From: Symbiodinium natans | Taxonomy: Eukaryota; Sar; Dinophyceae; Suessiales; Symbiodiniaceae | Assembly: GCA_905221605.1 (NCBI GenBank) | Contig: CAJNDS010002484.1 | Location: 1 to 64,000, forward strand | Direction: 5' to 3' | DNA: 64,000 nucleotides | Shown here: positions 10,371 through 23,130 of the stretch, piece after piece | Layout: each line of letters starts with the position of its first letter | How positions within the stretch are numbered: position 1 is the stretch's first letter | The notes under the pieces: model-generated | Database searches by the model: none | Told to the model about the DNA's origin: nothing | Seen by the model: only the letters and a program-made list of their open reading frames with translations | Translations under genes and position numbers: made by a program

Positions 10371-11412
10371 AGTACGTATATACGTATATACATATATACA
10401 TATATGCGGACATACGTATACGCGTATATAGTATATATGCACGGATGCGTAAATGCATCTCGGTCAACATGCATGTGTATGTACATGTATGTATAAATTT
10501 GTGTATGTGTATGTGTGTATGCGTGTAAAGGTGTATATATATATATATGTTTTGGATTTATATTCATCTGTATCTTTCTCTCTATCTTTATCTTTATGAT
10601 ATATATGTTTTGGATTTATATTCATCTGTATCTTTCTCTCTATCTTTATCTTTATGTATTTATTTATCTTTTTATTCACTTATATTTCTATGTTCTATCT
10701 ATTTATCTATCTATCGGTTTATTTATCTATTTATTTATGTGTGTGCGCATGGAAAAATTTATGTAGAAAAAATATAAATACATACATACATACATAAAAT
10801 ATACATGCACACACAAACATAAAAAATAGATAAATAAATACATAGATGAAGAAATCTTTATGTATATATATATATATATATACGTACATACATACAGACA
10901 GACATACATACATACATACATATGTATATATATATAGAGAGAGAGATGTATATATATGTAAATATGAATATATGATTATATATGCATGTATGTATATATG
11001 TATATATGTATATATGCATATATGTATACATGCATATCTGTATATATGTATATAAGTATATATGTATATATGTATATATGTATATATGTATATATGTATA
11101 TATGCATATACGCATATACGCATATCTGTATATATGTATATATGTATATAAGTATATATGTATATATGTATATGTGTATATATGTATCTATGTACATATG
11201 TATCTATGTATCTATGTGTCTATGTATCTATGTATCTATGTATCTATGTATCTATGTATCTATGTATCTATGTATCTATGTATCTATGGCATCTATGTGT
11301 CTATGTGTCTATGTATCTATGAATCTATATATGTGTATGTATATATGTAACTATGCATCTATGTATCTATGCACATATGCATCAACGTTTCTATGTATAT
11401 ACGTACATATGT
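10371..11412. repeat. Compound TA-rich microsatellite block
   Basis: Long runs of TATATGTA, CATACATA, TATTTATCTA and CTATGTAT units. A 59-bp direct duplication lies at about 10547-10664 (TGTTTTGGATTTATATTCAT at 10548 and 10607). Tyr/Ile/Cys-rich frames are artefacts of the repeat. Confidence 0.95.
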
Positions 11413-13620
11413 ATTACAAACTACCATTCGATTTGGAAAGGTTTTTCTAACTTTTTGGTGCATTCATCAAAGGATCAGAAGGGTGTGGCACTCTTTGCCG
11501 CCCCGAAAGAAGCGAAAGCTCCCTGGTCTGGGGGCAGGGAGATGCCCCAAACCCTAAACTCCCAACCCTAAACGGGTTTAGGGTTTAGGGTTTAGGGCTT
11601 AGGGTTTAGGGTTAGGGTTTAGGGTTTAGGGTTTAGGGTTTTGGGTTTAGGGTTTAGGGTTTAGGGTTTAGGGTTTAGGGTTTAGGGTTTAGGGTTTCAG
11701 GCTTAGGGTTCCATTTCCACACACTGACCCCGGACTCAAAACCCCAAAGCCGCTCTACACCTTCATCCCTCAACACCGTCCGCCGTAAACCCTAAACCCT
11801 AAACCCTAAACCCTAAACCCTAAACCCTAAACACCCCCTAAACCCCCCATCGCCACAGCAGGAACCTGGGCTCCGAGTCTGCGCAGTGCGGCCGCGGCCC
11901 AGGCTGCAAGGCTCAGGGAGACCGGCTCCTGCATTGAGCTTTGGAGGTTTAGGGTTTAGGGTTTAGGGTTTAGGGTTTAGGGTTTAGGGTTTAGGGTTTA
12001 GGGTTTAGGGTTTAGGGTTTAGGGTTTAGGGTTTAGGGTTTAGGGTTTAGGGTTTAGGGTTTAGGGTGGGCTTGGGGTTTAGGGTTCAGGGTTTAGGGTT
12101 TAGGGTTTAGGGTTTAGGTTTAGGGTTTAGGGCTTAGGGCTTAGGGCTTAGGGCTTAGGGCTTAGGCTTTAGGGTTTTTCGAGGTTCCGGGCTGGGGGTC
12201 GGGAGTTCAGGGTGTCGAGCGCCTTTGTGTCAAGGAGCCTTTTAGCCCTGGGAGCCGTATGCGAACCTTTGAAGCCTTTCTGCTTGCTGGGGCCAAAGCC
12301 CAGGGCGACTAACCCCCACTGCGGAACCCTAAACCCCAAACCCTAAACCCTAAACCCCAAACCCTAAACCCTGAACCCCCGAACCCAAAGCCCATAAAAA
12401 TGAACTTTGAACCCAGATCTTACGCTCAACAACCCTAAACCCTAAACCCTGAACCCCAAACCCTGAACCCTAAACCTGCACGCACGCCCGAAAGCTTAAG
12501 CTCCCGAGTCGCCACCCCCCCCCTCCTGAATCCTCATCTTAACACCCGAAATCTGCAAAGCCCCCCAAACCCGAAACCCAAAACCCAAAACGCAAAACCC
12601 AAAACCCAAAACCCACAACCCAAAGCAAAAGCCTAAACCGCAAACCCTTAAACCCTTAACCCTCAACCTTAAAACCCCACCATAAAAGCCCGAAAACCAC
12701 AAAACCCCAAAGAAAGCTCTTGACCCTAAACTTAAAACCCTTAAACCTAAACCCTAAATCTTAAAACCCTACGAGTAAAACCTTAAACCTTTGAGTCGCC
12801 GGGCTCCCTAAGCCCTAAACCCTGAAACCGAAACCCTAAACACTAAACCCTATAAACCTTAAAACCCCAACAAGCAAGAGCCCCCCACCCCACCCTTAAA
12901 CCCTAAACCCCAAAACCTAAACCCAAAACCCTAAACCCCAAAACCTCACTTGGATGCTTCGAGACCGTCCGAGTAACTGTTTGCATAAACCCCAAAACCT
13001 AAACCCTACACCCTTAACCCTATAAACCTGAAAACCCCCAACAAACAAGACCCCCCCCTTCCCTGGGCTCCACGGACACCGGCCCAGGCCCGGATACCCG
13101 GCGTGCCGAGAGCCGAGCCTTGATGGTGAAGGGCAGTGCGGGGGGGCTTTTGGGGGGTCTGTGGGGGTCTTTTGGGAATGGGTTGTTGGGTCGTTTTTAG
13201 GGGGGTTCTAGGGTCTTTATAGGCTTTTTTTTTGGGGGGGGGGGGGGGGGGGCGGGGTCTTTAGGGGCTGTTCAGGGCCCCTTAAAGGGTTTGTAAGGGG
13301 TTTAGGGCTTTTTAGGGCTTTCGGGGTGTTTAGGGGTTTCTCGGGGTTTAGGGTTTAGGGCTTAGGGGTTTGTAGGGCCTTAGGGGTAATTCGGGGTTTA
13401 GGGTTTGCGTTTTGCGGGGGGCATATTCGGCCTTTCGGGTCTACGCTTTGCAGCTGGAGATGGCTTTCTTTTTCTGTGGGTCTAAGCGGTTTAGGGTTTA
13501 GGGTTTAGGGTTTAGGGTTTAGGGTTTAGGGTTTAGGGTTTAGGGTGTAGGGTTTAGGGTTTAGGGTTTAGGGGGGGTTTAGGGGCTGGGAGATCGGGGT
13601 TGTAAGGCCTAGGGCCCTTT
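11413..13620. repeat. Dense cluster of TTTAGGG and CCCTAAA arrays
   Basis: Arrays in alternating orientation: TTTAGGG at 11575-11710, CCCTAAA at 11786-11848, TTTAGGG at 11948-12177 (ending in TTAGGGC variants), degenerate CCCTAAA at 12325-13045, and TTTAGGG at 13489-13586. A G-run lies at 13229-13252. Intervening spacers of 70-200 bp are GC-rich, without recognisable genes. Confidence 0.93.
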
Positions 13621-13896
13621 CATGGGGCTTCAAAGCCTTGATCCGGCTGTGGGATACTGCGGGCCACCGAAACCCTACAACGCAACCCTGACTTAGAGAC
13701 CATGTTTAACCCCAAACCCTTTTTAACCCTGTTAAACCTTGTTGAACCCTTTGAATCCCTTTTGATCCCTTTTAAACCCGCTTGAACTCTAAACCCTTCA
13801 AAGGAGATCTCCGAGATGAGATTCGCTGCAACAATGACACACATTTCCGCGAAAGCATGCCGGGAATCGCAAAAGATGGTCATCTTCGAAGCCATG

Positions 13897-13965
13897 CGTG
13901 TGCTTTTGCGTGTGCGTGTGCGTGCGCGTGTGCATGTGCGTGTGCGTGCATGCGCGTGTGCGTAC
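13897..13965 (+). repeat. (GTGTGC)n microsatellite
   Basis: Tandem GTGTGC/GTGCGC units. The Arg/Ala/Cys-rich frames through it are artefacts. Confidence 0.9.
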
Positions 13966-14184
13966 TCATGTCTCTCCATGGCGCCTGCATGGGCGGCAAA
14001 CCCTAAACCCTAAACCCTACACCCTACACCCTAAACCCTAAACCCTGAACCCTGAACCCTGAACCCTAGACCGACTCCCGCAGATCGACAAGGAAAACGC
14101 GTGGTCCGTGGTAGGGTCCTGAGACAGAAAAGCGTGCAGCCCTGGCATGGCCCCAAGGCACATAAAGCGGGAAAGGCCCTCTCA

Positions 14185-14275
14185 TGTAGGGGTCGGAATA
14201 TTTACGAAGGGTTTTCCCTTACGGTTCCTTGAGAATTGTACTATAAGAACCCCCAAAACCCTCTTCGATTTATTC
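14185..14275 (+). mobile_element. Family B MITE-like element, copy 1
   Basis: Begins AGGGGTCGGAA, contains TTCCCTTACGGTTCC and ends CCCCCAAAACCCTCTT, matching the family B consensus described at 51585-51683. A GAA/AAT microsatellite follows at 14278. Confidence 0.7.
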
Positions 14276-14277
14276 AT

Positions 14278-14291
14278 CATAATAATAAAAA

Positions 14292-14322
<31 letters not shown>

Positions 14323-14348
14323 AAGAAGAAGAATAATAATAATAATAG
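14278..14348 (+). repeat. (GAA)n / (AAT)n microsatellite
   Basis: About 13 GAA units flanked by AAT units. Poly-Lys, poly-Arg and poly-Leu/Ile frames across it are artefacts. Confidence 0.96.
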
Positions 14349-14861
14349 TAAACCCTCTCTTGAGCGAAGGAGCGGAAAACCTCTCAACCCCATCCTCAAG
14401 CTCAGCGGCACTCGGCCAAGCGTCAGACATGAAGGCCTGGGCGTTAGACAGCGGTTTAGGGGTCGTTAGGGGTCGTGGGGTTTGGGCTTTAGGGGTTTAG
14501 GGGTATTAGGGGTTTAGCGCTGGGGTTCTGGGGGTGTCTCGGGCTTAGGCATTGTTTGGGGCTCGATGGGACTTGTGCCTGTCCTTGAATTCTAGAAGGC
14601 TTTTGTCCCACTAGGTGCAGTGAAACAATAGGGACGCTCACCCAGTGAGTTTTGAACTTTGCGTCGGGTCTACGAATGTAGCAGCACACGAACTCGGCAG
14701 CCCAGCCAGATCGTAACAAGATGAGGGTGCACGCTTTGGTGCCCCTTGGTTGCATGCTCTCTTTACAATAGGCGAACGGGGTGATTCGGAGTTTAGTCTC
14801 GGAGGGCGCTGCCCACGTGCGAACCTCATCTCAGTTAGGGTTCAGGGTTTGGACCGTTGAG

Positions 14862-15113
14862 GGGCTTAGGGGCTTAGGGGTTTAGGGGTTTAGGGGTTTA
14901 GGGGTTTAGGGGTTTAGGGGTTTAGGGGTTTAGGGGTTTAGGGGTTTAGGGGTTTAGGGGTTTAGGGGTTTAGGGGTTTAGGGGTTTAGGGGTTTAGGGG
15001 TTTAGGGGTTTAGGTGTTTAGGGGTTTAGGGGTTTAGGGGTTTAGGGGTTTAGGGGTTTAGGGGTTTAGGGGTTTAGGGGTTTAGGGGTTTAGGGGTTTA
15101 GGGGTTTATGGTT
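14862..15113 (+). repeat. TTTAGGGG octamer array, about 30 units
   Basis: Nearly perfect 8-bp TTTAGGGG units, one G longer than the telomere-type heptamer used elsewhere. The block is homogeneous, so the variant arose once and spread locally. Confidence 0.96.
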
Positions 15114-16420
15114 AGGGCACACTCGAACCGTGCAAAACTCGGGGCACAGAAAGCCCCTGCCACCCTCTCTCGGGCCCCGGCAGCAAATTGCTGGAGCGCC
15201 ACACTGGTAGGGCCAGGGCCCAGGCTCGTCTGCCTGGTGAGGGTTTGGCAATGTCCCTTCACTGGGGAAGATACCCTCTAAAGTTTACAGATTCATAGCG
15301 GCCCATATTGTAAAACAACGTGGATGCCTCAATTTAGGGCTTCCCTTGCCCTGACTAACACCCAAGCCTACTGGTGCACGCTGCGAACTTTGGTAACATG
15401 AAGGCCTTGGACTGGCGCAGCCACTGCATGCCAAGTAACCCAACTACCGAGGGCCTGGAATCCTGAACTCTCGGAAAAGCCCTTGATAATGGCATCCAAA
15501 CCCTAAACTCTAGAAACCAAACACCCCCATCAAGAACCCTGCACCTCAATCTCATCCCCATGAAGCCTTGATCTCACTCCGACACCACCGAACACCTCAA
15601 GCCCCACCCCCGCCACTTTCACCCCTCCGAGCCGGCCCAAATATACCTTCAAGCCTGCTTTTTACGAGGTGGGATGTAGGTGGCCCTACCCCCGACAACC
15701 TCAAAACAACTCTGGAGAAATAACCCTCAAAACCCTGTAGAAACCCTAAATCCTAAACCCGAAACCCTAAACCAAAGAAAACCTCGGCACTCCGAAAATC
15801 CCCTCAAACTCCCCCCAAGGCCTCTCCAGCAGGGGCTCATTGAGGCGCCAGAGGCCTTGGCGAGGGCCTGACGCTTACTTTGAAGGTTTTGAAGCACCAA
15901 TGCACCTTCAAGCAATGATGAGCTTAGGCGTTTACATTCTCGGGATTTGGGGCTTCAGTTTGGCCCCCACGATTCGGAGGATTTGTTTTACAGGGCCTCG
16001 AATAATCCGCTGTGGCTGCAGGCCTTAGGAGTCCGGGGAGCACAGAACAGGTCCCCAACGCCTCCCGCGCGAGGGACGACCCCCCTAAACTCTCCCCCAC
16101 CCCCTCGCCCCCGCCAAGACTGGCCGTGTCGCCATAGACTCATGTCCTTATCGTCAACCCGCGCAACCGGCCTGTTGGGGCTTTCTGTCGAAGCCGAGCC
16201 AAGCGCAAGCAGACAGGATGCAGCCACCGCCGGACAAAGGCAGCCTCGGGGAGCGTGTAAGCCCCGGGAGTTCAGGGTGTCAAAACGGTTTAGGGGAGGC
16301 TTCGGGGGCTTTAGGGGCTTTGGGGGGTTTAAGGCTCTGGGAGGTTTGAGGGCTTTGAGGGGAACAAGGTCGCAGCTCGAATGTTCGTTGAAGGTCTAGG
16401 GTTTAGTTCCCAAATCCCAA
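15114..16420. other. Spacer without a supportable gene
   Basis: Mixed-composition DNA with a few single CCCTAAA units (15490-15770) and GC-rich stretches at 16030-16260. Open frames of 60-150 codons exist on both strands, but none has a recognised domain, and most end by reading through telomere-type repeats. Confidence 0.45.
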
Positions 16421-16605
16421 ACCCTAAACCCTAAACCCTGAATGCTAGATGAGCCGGCCCGAAAGCCATCCGCAGACCCCCCCCCCAAGAACTGAACCCC
16501 AAGCAAGGTTGCGGTTTATGACTTAGAGGGGGTACTTGAAGGTTCATGCGTGGCGTGCAAACTCCCCGCCGAACCTTCATCCCAACATTGTTCATCATCA
16601 TACCA

Positions 16606-16756
<151 letters not shown>

Positions 16757-18713
16757 ACAGACTAGTGCTAACGAAAATGGGCATGAAAGGCATTATCCAA
16801 TAGAAGCAAAAATGACAACCATGACATCAACCACGAAAATCACAAATAGTCAGAATGACAAACAACCAAAATAACCTTAAGAATATCTGTTCAACAAATC
16901 CTAACGATGATCATCTAAAGTGCGAATCGCAAATACAGGCAGCCATCCGAAGAACGAACGGTGGGCCCGTTAAACCATGTGAAAAGTATTCCTGAGCAGT
17001 GTCCGCTGAACACGCTGAAACCCCCTAAACCCCAAAAAACCCTAAACACCCTAAACATCTGAAGCACGAGAAACACCCTAAACCCACCCCTAAACCCTAA
17101 ACCCCGAACCCCCCAGGTCCGCCCGAGGGAGCCTCGAAGTGGGAATCCAGACTGCCTCATCCGCAGGCGGCAGGGAGCTTTGGGAGTTTTCGGGTTTACG
17201 GGGCGTTTAGGGGGCTTGGGGACTTTGAGGGCTTGGGGGAGGAGCTTTAAGGGCTTGGGAGGAGTTTTGAGGGTGGGTGTTCGAATTTGGGGGCTTAGGG
17301 CTTAGGGCTTAGGGCTTAGGGCTTAGGGCTTAGGGCTCTGGGCTTAGGGCTTAGGGTTTAGGGTTTAGGGTTACGACTGAAAACCGAAACCGCCTGTAAC
17401 ACAACTCAATTTGCCAAAACAAGGCAAAGTTGCAAACAAGACGAACCCGGGTAAAACGGGCGAGAAGCTTTCTCGCGCATTGCCCCCCTTCAACAGGCAA
17501 CGTTTGTTTTTTCTGTTCTGGTGTGTCCAGGACCTGCGTGCCCTAAACCCTTAAAACCCTAATGCCTGAACCCTGAAAACCTAAACCCGAAACCCTAAAC
17601 CCTAAACCCTAAACCCTGAACCCTGAACCCTGAAAACCTAAAACCCCTGAAACCTTCTAAGCTTTCGCGCTCTCTTGAGGGACTTTGAACCCAATATGGG
17701 GTTTTGGGGTGGGGTTTGGGGTCTGAGGGTCTCAGGGTTTAGGGGGTAAGAGCCCACGGTTTAGGGTTTAGGGCTCAGGGTTTACGGCTCAGGGCTCAGG
17801 GCTCAGGGCTCAGGTTTCGGGAGATGCGCGTCATCCTACTAAGGGCTGTCAGTATGGAGGGGAACAGCCCAACCCTTAACCCTAAGCCCCGAACCCTGAA
17901 CCCTCAACCCCAAACCCTAAGCCCTAAGCCCTGAGCCCTGAGCCTCAGCCAAGCCCTAGGCTCACACGCAAAGCAGAACCTGGGGTGCACCCCAAAAAGT
18001 GACCCCTTCGAAGGCCCTTCCAAAATCTCATGTTCAAAAGGATCCAAACAGGGAACCCCAAAGAGTATGGTAGGAATAGAAAGGGAAAGAAAGCACCCTG
18101 GGCAGGTAGATTCCTCGTGTTTTTCTAGTATTTTCTTGGGGGTTCATGGTACTTCTTAATCAACTAGAACTGTACTTATACCTACTTAGAATCACATTAG
18201 GGCACTTGAGGGGCTTGTAAGTGGGTTCTAAGTACAGTCAGAATTCGTTGCTAACTACCCATGAACCTCCAAGTACAATCTTGGGGTTCCCCCTGTTTCG
18301 GGGTTCCCATTCAAATTTGTAGGCCTGGGGGATGTGGGGTTTACGAAACCCAAGAGTAGCCTAGGAATAAAAACAGTGCCCCCTTTGTGGGGCTTATGAC
18401 TGAACCTGAGCCCTAAAACGGGAGAGTAAGGGCCGAGGTTTGGGCCTAGGTTTAGGTTTTGGGGACCGGCATGAAAAGGGGGAAGCTTGTTTGGTCCTGG
18501 GCTTAGCGCTTTGTGGGTTTTGGCTGCCTATTCACTGAAATACAAGGACACCAGGGATCCTCGAAACCCTGAAACCAGAACCCATAAAACCCCTGAACCC
18601 TAAACCCTAAACCTTAAACCCTTTTGGGTTTAGGCCTATGATGTGCAGTGCGTGGCTCCTTGCTCGTCCAACAACTCCAGCAGGATCAGCGCATGCGCCG
18701 CCACCTACTTGAG
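16757..18713. repeat. Degenerate telomere-type repeats in mixed spacer
   Basis: Scattered CCCTAAA (17040-17110, 17575-17645, 17875-17950) and TTAGGGC/TTTAGGG (17286-17372, 17755-17815) clusters alternate with unique DNA. No supportable gene. A family A element lies at 18133-18276. Confidence 0.75.
18133..18276. mobile_element. Family A MITE-like element, copy 1
   Basis: Left end TTCTTGGGGGTTCATGGTAC and right end CTACCCATGAACCTCCAAGT are inverted repeats. The interior contains ACTGTACTTATA and TTCTAAGTACAGT as an inner inverted pair around CACTTGAGGGGCTTGTAAGT. No coding capacity. Confidence 0.8.
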
Positions 18714-18714
18714 G
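18640..18714 (-). pseudogene. Possible PPR-like helix fragment
   Basis: The minus strand reads VAAHALILLELLDEQGATHC between two stops. The HALxLLExL pattern resembles the second helix of a pentatricopeptide repeat. The piece is only about 22 codons and is bordered by a TTTAGGG array, so this is a weak call. Confidence 0.25.
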
Positions 18715-18968
18715 GTTTAGGGTTTAGGGTTTAGGGTTTAGGGTTTAGGGCTTAGGGTTTAGGGCGAAAAGTGAGGTAAGTCAGGGAATCTTAAACCCTA
18801 AACCCTGAAGCCATACTATTTTTTCACATAGCCTTCTTGTTGAATTCCTCTAGCCTCTACACACTATAAGAGCTAAACCCCTTCTGACCCCTGCACTAGC
18901 CCCAAACCTTCAAGCAGCCCCCCCCTAGCCCAAAGCTTCCAAACCTCGGTTCAGGGTTTTTTTTTGGG

Positions 18969-19076
18969 GGGTTTAGGGTTTAGGGTTTAGGGTTTAGGGT
19001 TTAGGGTTTAGGGTTTAGGGTTTAGGGTTTAGGGTTTAGGGTTTAGGGTTTAGGGTTTAGGGTTTAGGGTTTAGGG
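18969..19076 (+). repeat. TTTAGGG array
   Basis: About 15 perfect heptamers following a T8G6 run. Confidence 0.97.
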
Positions 19077-19733
19077 GCTCAAACTAAAGCATCATGGGCT
19101 GAGTAAACCCCGATACCCTGATGCCGGATCTGCCTGGAAGGGTTGAGGGTTCATGGTTGAGGGTTTAGGGTTTAGGGTTTAGGCTTGCAAGGCCAGCTAC
19201 CACAAAAACAGCCCCACCGATGAACAGCCGAACTTGGGCTGATGGAGGATCGAGAGTTGCGGGCTTTAAAGCCCTGAACCTAGCCCGATGCACTTCGCGG
19301 TGTCTTCCCTTCGCAGACTCTTGGCACTCCCGTTGGAAGCATCGGTTCCTGTAGGATCTAGGGCTAGTGTTAAAACTGGGGTGCTCAGTGCTCCCAGGAT
19401 TTCCGAACTCAAGGAGTGGGATTCAAGGCTTCAAAGCAACGCAAAACCGGGCCACAGTGTGACATCTTTCATGGAGTCTAGAAGGTAGGGTTTAGGGCTC
19501 GGAAGCTCAACGTCCGCAACCCTTACTAGCTAAAACCCGAAACCCTGACCCTAACCACCACCAGGCCCTTAAACAACCAAGGACCCTAAGCTCCCGAAAC
19601 CCGAAACCCACAAAAGGAACAGGGAGTCAGCGCCCCCGCCTCCGCCTTGGGCTGCTGTGGCACAGGGGAGGATTCGCATGTCCTGCGCAAAGCCCAGCGC
19701 AAATAGCGCCCGCGGGGCGCTTAGGGCTTATAC
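19077..19733. other. Spacer without a supportable gene
   Basis: Contains a 66-codon plus-strand frame (19288-19488) with no recognised motif, a few TTTAGGG units near 19150-19185, and otherwise unique DNA. Confidence 0.45.
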
Positions 19734-19862
19734 GGGGTTTAGGGTTTAGGGCTTAGGGTTTAGGCTAATTTAGGGTTTAGGGTTTAGGGTTTAGGGTTTA
19801 GGGTTTAGGGTTTAGGGTTTAGGGTTTAGGGTTTAGGGTTTAGGGTTTAGGGTTTAGGGGCC
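19734..19862 (+). repeat. TTTAGGG array
   Basis: About 16 heptamers, the first few degenerate. Confidence 0.97.
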
Positions 19863-20436
19863 TGGGTGTTGGGTCGGAGTGGATGGACCCTCCTTGTCAA
19901 GGCCGTTGACAGACTACAAAGATCAGAAAGGCAAGAAAACGCCCAGAGAAATACTGAAATAACTCGACAGACCCCACCACACCACCCCCCAGGAATCTCT
20001 GAAGCCCGAAGAGAAGTGTTTTGGTTCGCGTCGCCCTTTTAAGCAGGGCGTTTTGAGAGAGACCACGCACACGGTGGTTCTTTTAAGGGGGATTATCTTG
20101 GACATGATTCGGGCTCCTGTAGTACACTCGCTTGTCGCTCATACCCCCTTGACGAACCCACGAAAGACCGACTCTCCCCAGGCCGAAACGCCAGACCCCG
20201 GAAAAAAAAGCTCTACGCACAACTTAGGGTTTAGGGTTTAGAGAGAAGCCCATGAACCCAAAACCCCAAAGCCTACTCCCCAAACTCTAAGAATCGGGTC
20301 GTCCGCGACAAGGGTTCGCAGATCGCCTAGCAGCGCACCCGAACCTTGCTGTTGACTGTCTCGTTCTTTACGAGGTAAAGGGTTTAGGGTGTAGTTTTGC
20401 TAGACCCGAGACCCCTGAACCCCTTCACCTTAACTT

Positions 20437-20592
20437 GCGGGGTTTACGAAAATCAGGGACCCCCCTAATATGGACCCCCCCCCCCCCCCAAAAAAAATAG
20501 GTAGGATTGCCTCATAATCAAGAACCTAACAAGGTACCCCTAAACCCTAAACCCTAAACAGGGTACCCCTAGTATCGCAAACCCCCAATTAA
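20437..20592. mobile_element. Family C element interrupted by C-run and CCCTAAA units
   Basis: The left end GGGGTTTACGAAAATCAGGG and right part GGTACCCCTAGTATCGCAAA are inverted relatives of the family C termini (compare 59525-59628). Inside are a C-run at 20477-20490 and about three CCCTAAA units at 20539-20560. Confidence 0.6.
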
Positions 20593-20676
20593 GGTACGGG
20601 CCTGGCAGCAGACAAGAGGGCGGGGAGGCAGTCCACCTGGGCAATGCTGATCGTTCTCTACCAGGCCTTTGAGCCC

Positions 20677-20803
20677 TACTTGGAGGTTCAGAGCACTTTC
20701 CACCCAATTGTAAGTGTAGTTATAACACACTTATAAGCCCCTTAAGTACCCTAATGGGGTTATAAGTGGGTCATAAGTGCAGTTATATTTCATGGGTACT
20801 TAA
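20677..20803. mobile_element. Family A MITE-like element, copy 2 (right end lost)
   Basis: Starts TACTTGGAGGTTCA, and contains TAAGTGTAGTTATAA, ACTTATAAGCCCCTTAAGTA and TATAAGTGGGTCATAAGTG as in other copies. The expected right terminal repeat is not recognisable. Confidence 0.65.
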
Positions 20804-20879
20804 CAGTGGGGTGATACGTAGGGTACCTATCACTATACCAGACCCTTACTTGCATTGCCAGTTACTCTTTTGGAACTGG

Positions 20880-20955
20880 CCCTAAACCCTAAACCCTAAA
20901 CCCTAAACCCTAAACCCTAAACCCTAAACCCTAAACCCTAAACCCTAAACCCGAA
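20880..20955 (-). repeat. CCCTAAA array
   Basis: About 10 perfect heptamers in the reverse orientation. Confidence 0.97.
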
Positions 20956-21267
20956 CTAAGCCCTGCATAGTTTGAGGGTTGGGGGGAGTTTGGGGGCGAT
21001 ATGGCAGGCCTCGACCGAAAGGAGAGGGTCACCACAAAAGCAATCCCCGACACCCTCTTACCATAGGGTTGTGCTGCTACGGTGTGGGTTTGGGCGGTTT
21101 TAGGGCCCTTCAGGGTTTAGGTTCGCCTCGCATCCCAGTTCACACTTTAGGGCTTAGAGCGTAGGATTTAGGGTTTAGGGGTTTCAAGGGCCTTGGCGCC
21201 TTGTAATTTGCAGGCTAGAAGCAATTGCCAAGGCCTAGCCTTGAGCCTAGGCCTCTAAACCCGGATT

Positions 21268-21326
21268 CCTAAACCCTAAACCCTAAACCCTAAACCCTAA
21301 ACCCTAAACCCTAAACCCTAAACCTC
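21268..21326 (-). repeat. CCCTAAA array
   Basis: About 8 heptamers. Confidence 0.96.
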
Positions 21327-21591
21327 CCTTTACGTCAGGCACTGAGGTGCCAACCCAAGAGCTCTTGCGAGTTCCCATCTTGCAGCGTATTCAAGAAGAG
21401 CCCTGTTCCGTTAGATGAAACTTGGCTGCACTTAGGAGGGTAGCTATAAATTAAATTTCTAGCTGCCTTATTAAGAAACCCAATAAGCCCAAAAAGGCTA
21501 CAGATGTAAAGTTACAGTAAAGCACAACAAAGGAAAGAAGCCCCAAGACGGCTTCGGGCTTGGGGTTTTGGGTAAGAAGGTTTCAAAGAGG

Positions 21592-21700
21592 CTTGTGAAG
21601 TTCATGGGTAGTTATGTGTAGGGTTCTAAGTACCCTAAATAAGGTGATAACTACAGTTACCTTACTTGTAACCCTACTTATAACTACCCATGAACCTTCA
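21592..21700. mobile_element. Family A MITE-like element, copy 3
   Basis: Left GAAGTTCATGGGTAGTTAT and right ATAACTACCCATGAACCTTC are an inverted pair of about 17 bp. The interior GTAGGGTTCTAAGTACCC and TAACTACAGTTACC resemble the other copies. Confidence 0.8.
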
Positions 21701-22025
21701 GGGTTTGGGGCTTTGCTAACCCTAAACCCTAAACCCTGAACTGGTAAGAAACCCCGAAAGAGAGGGGGGGGGGGGGTAGGGGGCCTTGCTCTAGAGCACC
21801 TGTGGGAGAAGAATGGGAGCCTGTGACCCCGGCCGAGGGTCCCAAGGCCGAGGAGAGAGCTGCAAAGGACCTGAACGAAGTGGCTGTAAGGTGCAGGGTT
21901 TAGGGTTTAGGGTTTAGGGTTGAGGGTTGAGGGTTGAGGGTTGAGGGTTTTAGGGTTTTAGGGTTTTAGGGTTTGGGTCTACTTGAAGCGCGGGTGCTTC
22001 TAGGGATCCAAGCCTAAGGAGGGGC

Positions 22026-22121
22026 TTTCCGAAAACAGGGGGTACCCTTTGTGGGGGGTCCCTTTAAATGGATTCTAGTCTATGTGGAGTCTAAAAGGCG
22101 TACCCCTATTTTGGGAAATAC
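22026..22121. mobile_element. Family C MITE-like element
   Basis: The ends TTTCCGAAAACAGGGGGTAC and GTACCCCTATTTTGGGAAAT form an imperfect terminal inverted repeat of about 20 bp. The interior GGGTCCCTTTAAATGGATTC resembles the copies at 26815 and 59676. Confidence 0.75.
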
Positions 22122-23130
22122 TCGTAGAAGACTACAGTACTTTAAAACTCTTCAGGCACAAGTAGGGTTGATTTGGGAGTTTCACAGTTTGCTTTGAGCG
22201 AGCAGTGGGGTTGAAGTTGCGCGGCATCCCTGAACCCTAAACCCTCACCCTAAACCGTAAACCCTAAACCCTAAACCCTAAAAAAGACCCAAACCCTCAA
22301 TCCGTCGTGCTTTCGGGCACAGGGCACAGAGCCTGGAAGCCCTCCCCCGAATCCAACTTTCGGAGGGCTTCAGGGCAGCAGGCAGGTTTTCTTGTGGTCT
22401 GCAGGCCGTTTGAAGTTTTACGATATTACGGGTACCTTTGAAAAAGGAGTCCTGTTACTTTGGGGTCTACGTTAACGGTCTTTCTTCGTAAAGCCCCCAG
22501 TTGAGGTAACAGAACACCCCTGAAAAAATTCCAGGGCTTCGGCCTCTCCTCAGGTACTCCAGCGGCAAGCTCAGCATGAACTCTGGGGCCCTATAGCCTA
22601 AACCCTAGACCCTAAACCCTAAACCCTAGACCCTAAACCCTAAACCCCAAACCTAGACCCTAAACCCTCATCCTGCAACCTGTCTTAACGGAGATTGAAG
22701 CTTCCAACACTCAAGCAGCTACAAGACACTGGTCCCCCCCTCAAAACCTTAAAGTTTAGGGTTTGGGTTTAGGGATTCGGGTTTAGGGAAGCCCCTAAGC
22801 ATCGCAACCCCACCTCTGATCCCCAAGCCCGAGACCCAAACCCTATCGCGGAACCCTACACCGCGTTTTCGGGCACGGTGGGAAAGTCCTGCGCCTCGAG
22901 CCCTAGACGGACTGTGCGCCGCAGATGCAGACGTCAAACGCAAGTTGGTTCTATCCTCCCCTTGGAAGCTCAATAAAAGTAATATGTTTAATATCCTCTT
23001 GGGTTTTAGATCAACAAAAATGAAAAAAACAATTCTCAAGGGGGATATAGGTTAAACGGAAAAGGCTGCAGGGGTTTTAAGGTCGAAAAGCTTCGGGGTT
23101 TAGAGTTTGAGTTGCTTGTCACAGGTACTA

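Noticed and set aside
10464-11450. Tyr/Ile/Cys-rich membrane-like proteins
   Set aside because: Translations of TATATGTA and related microsatellites on both strands.
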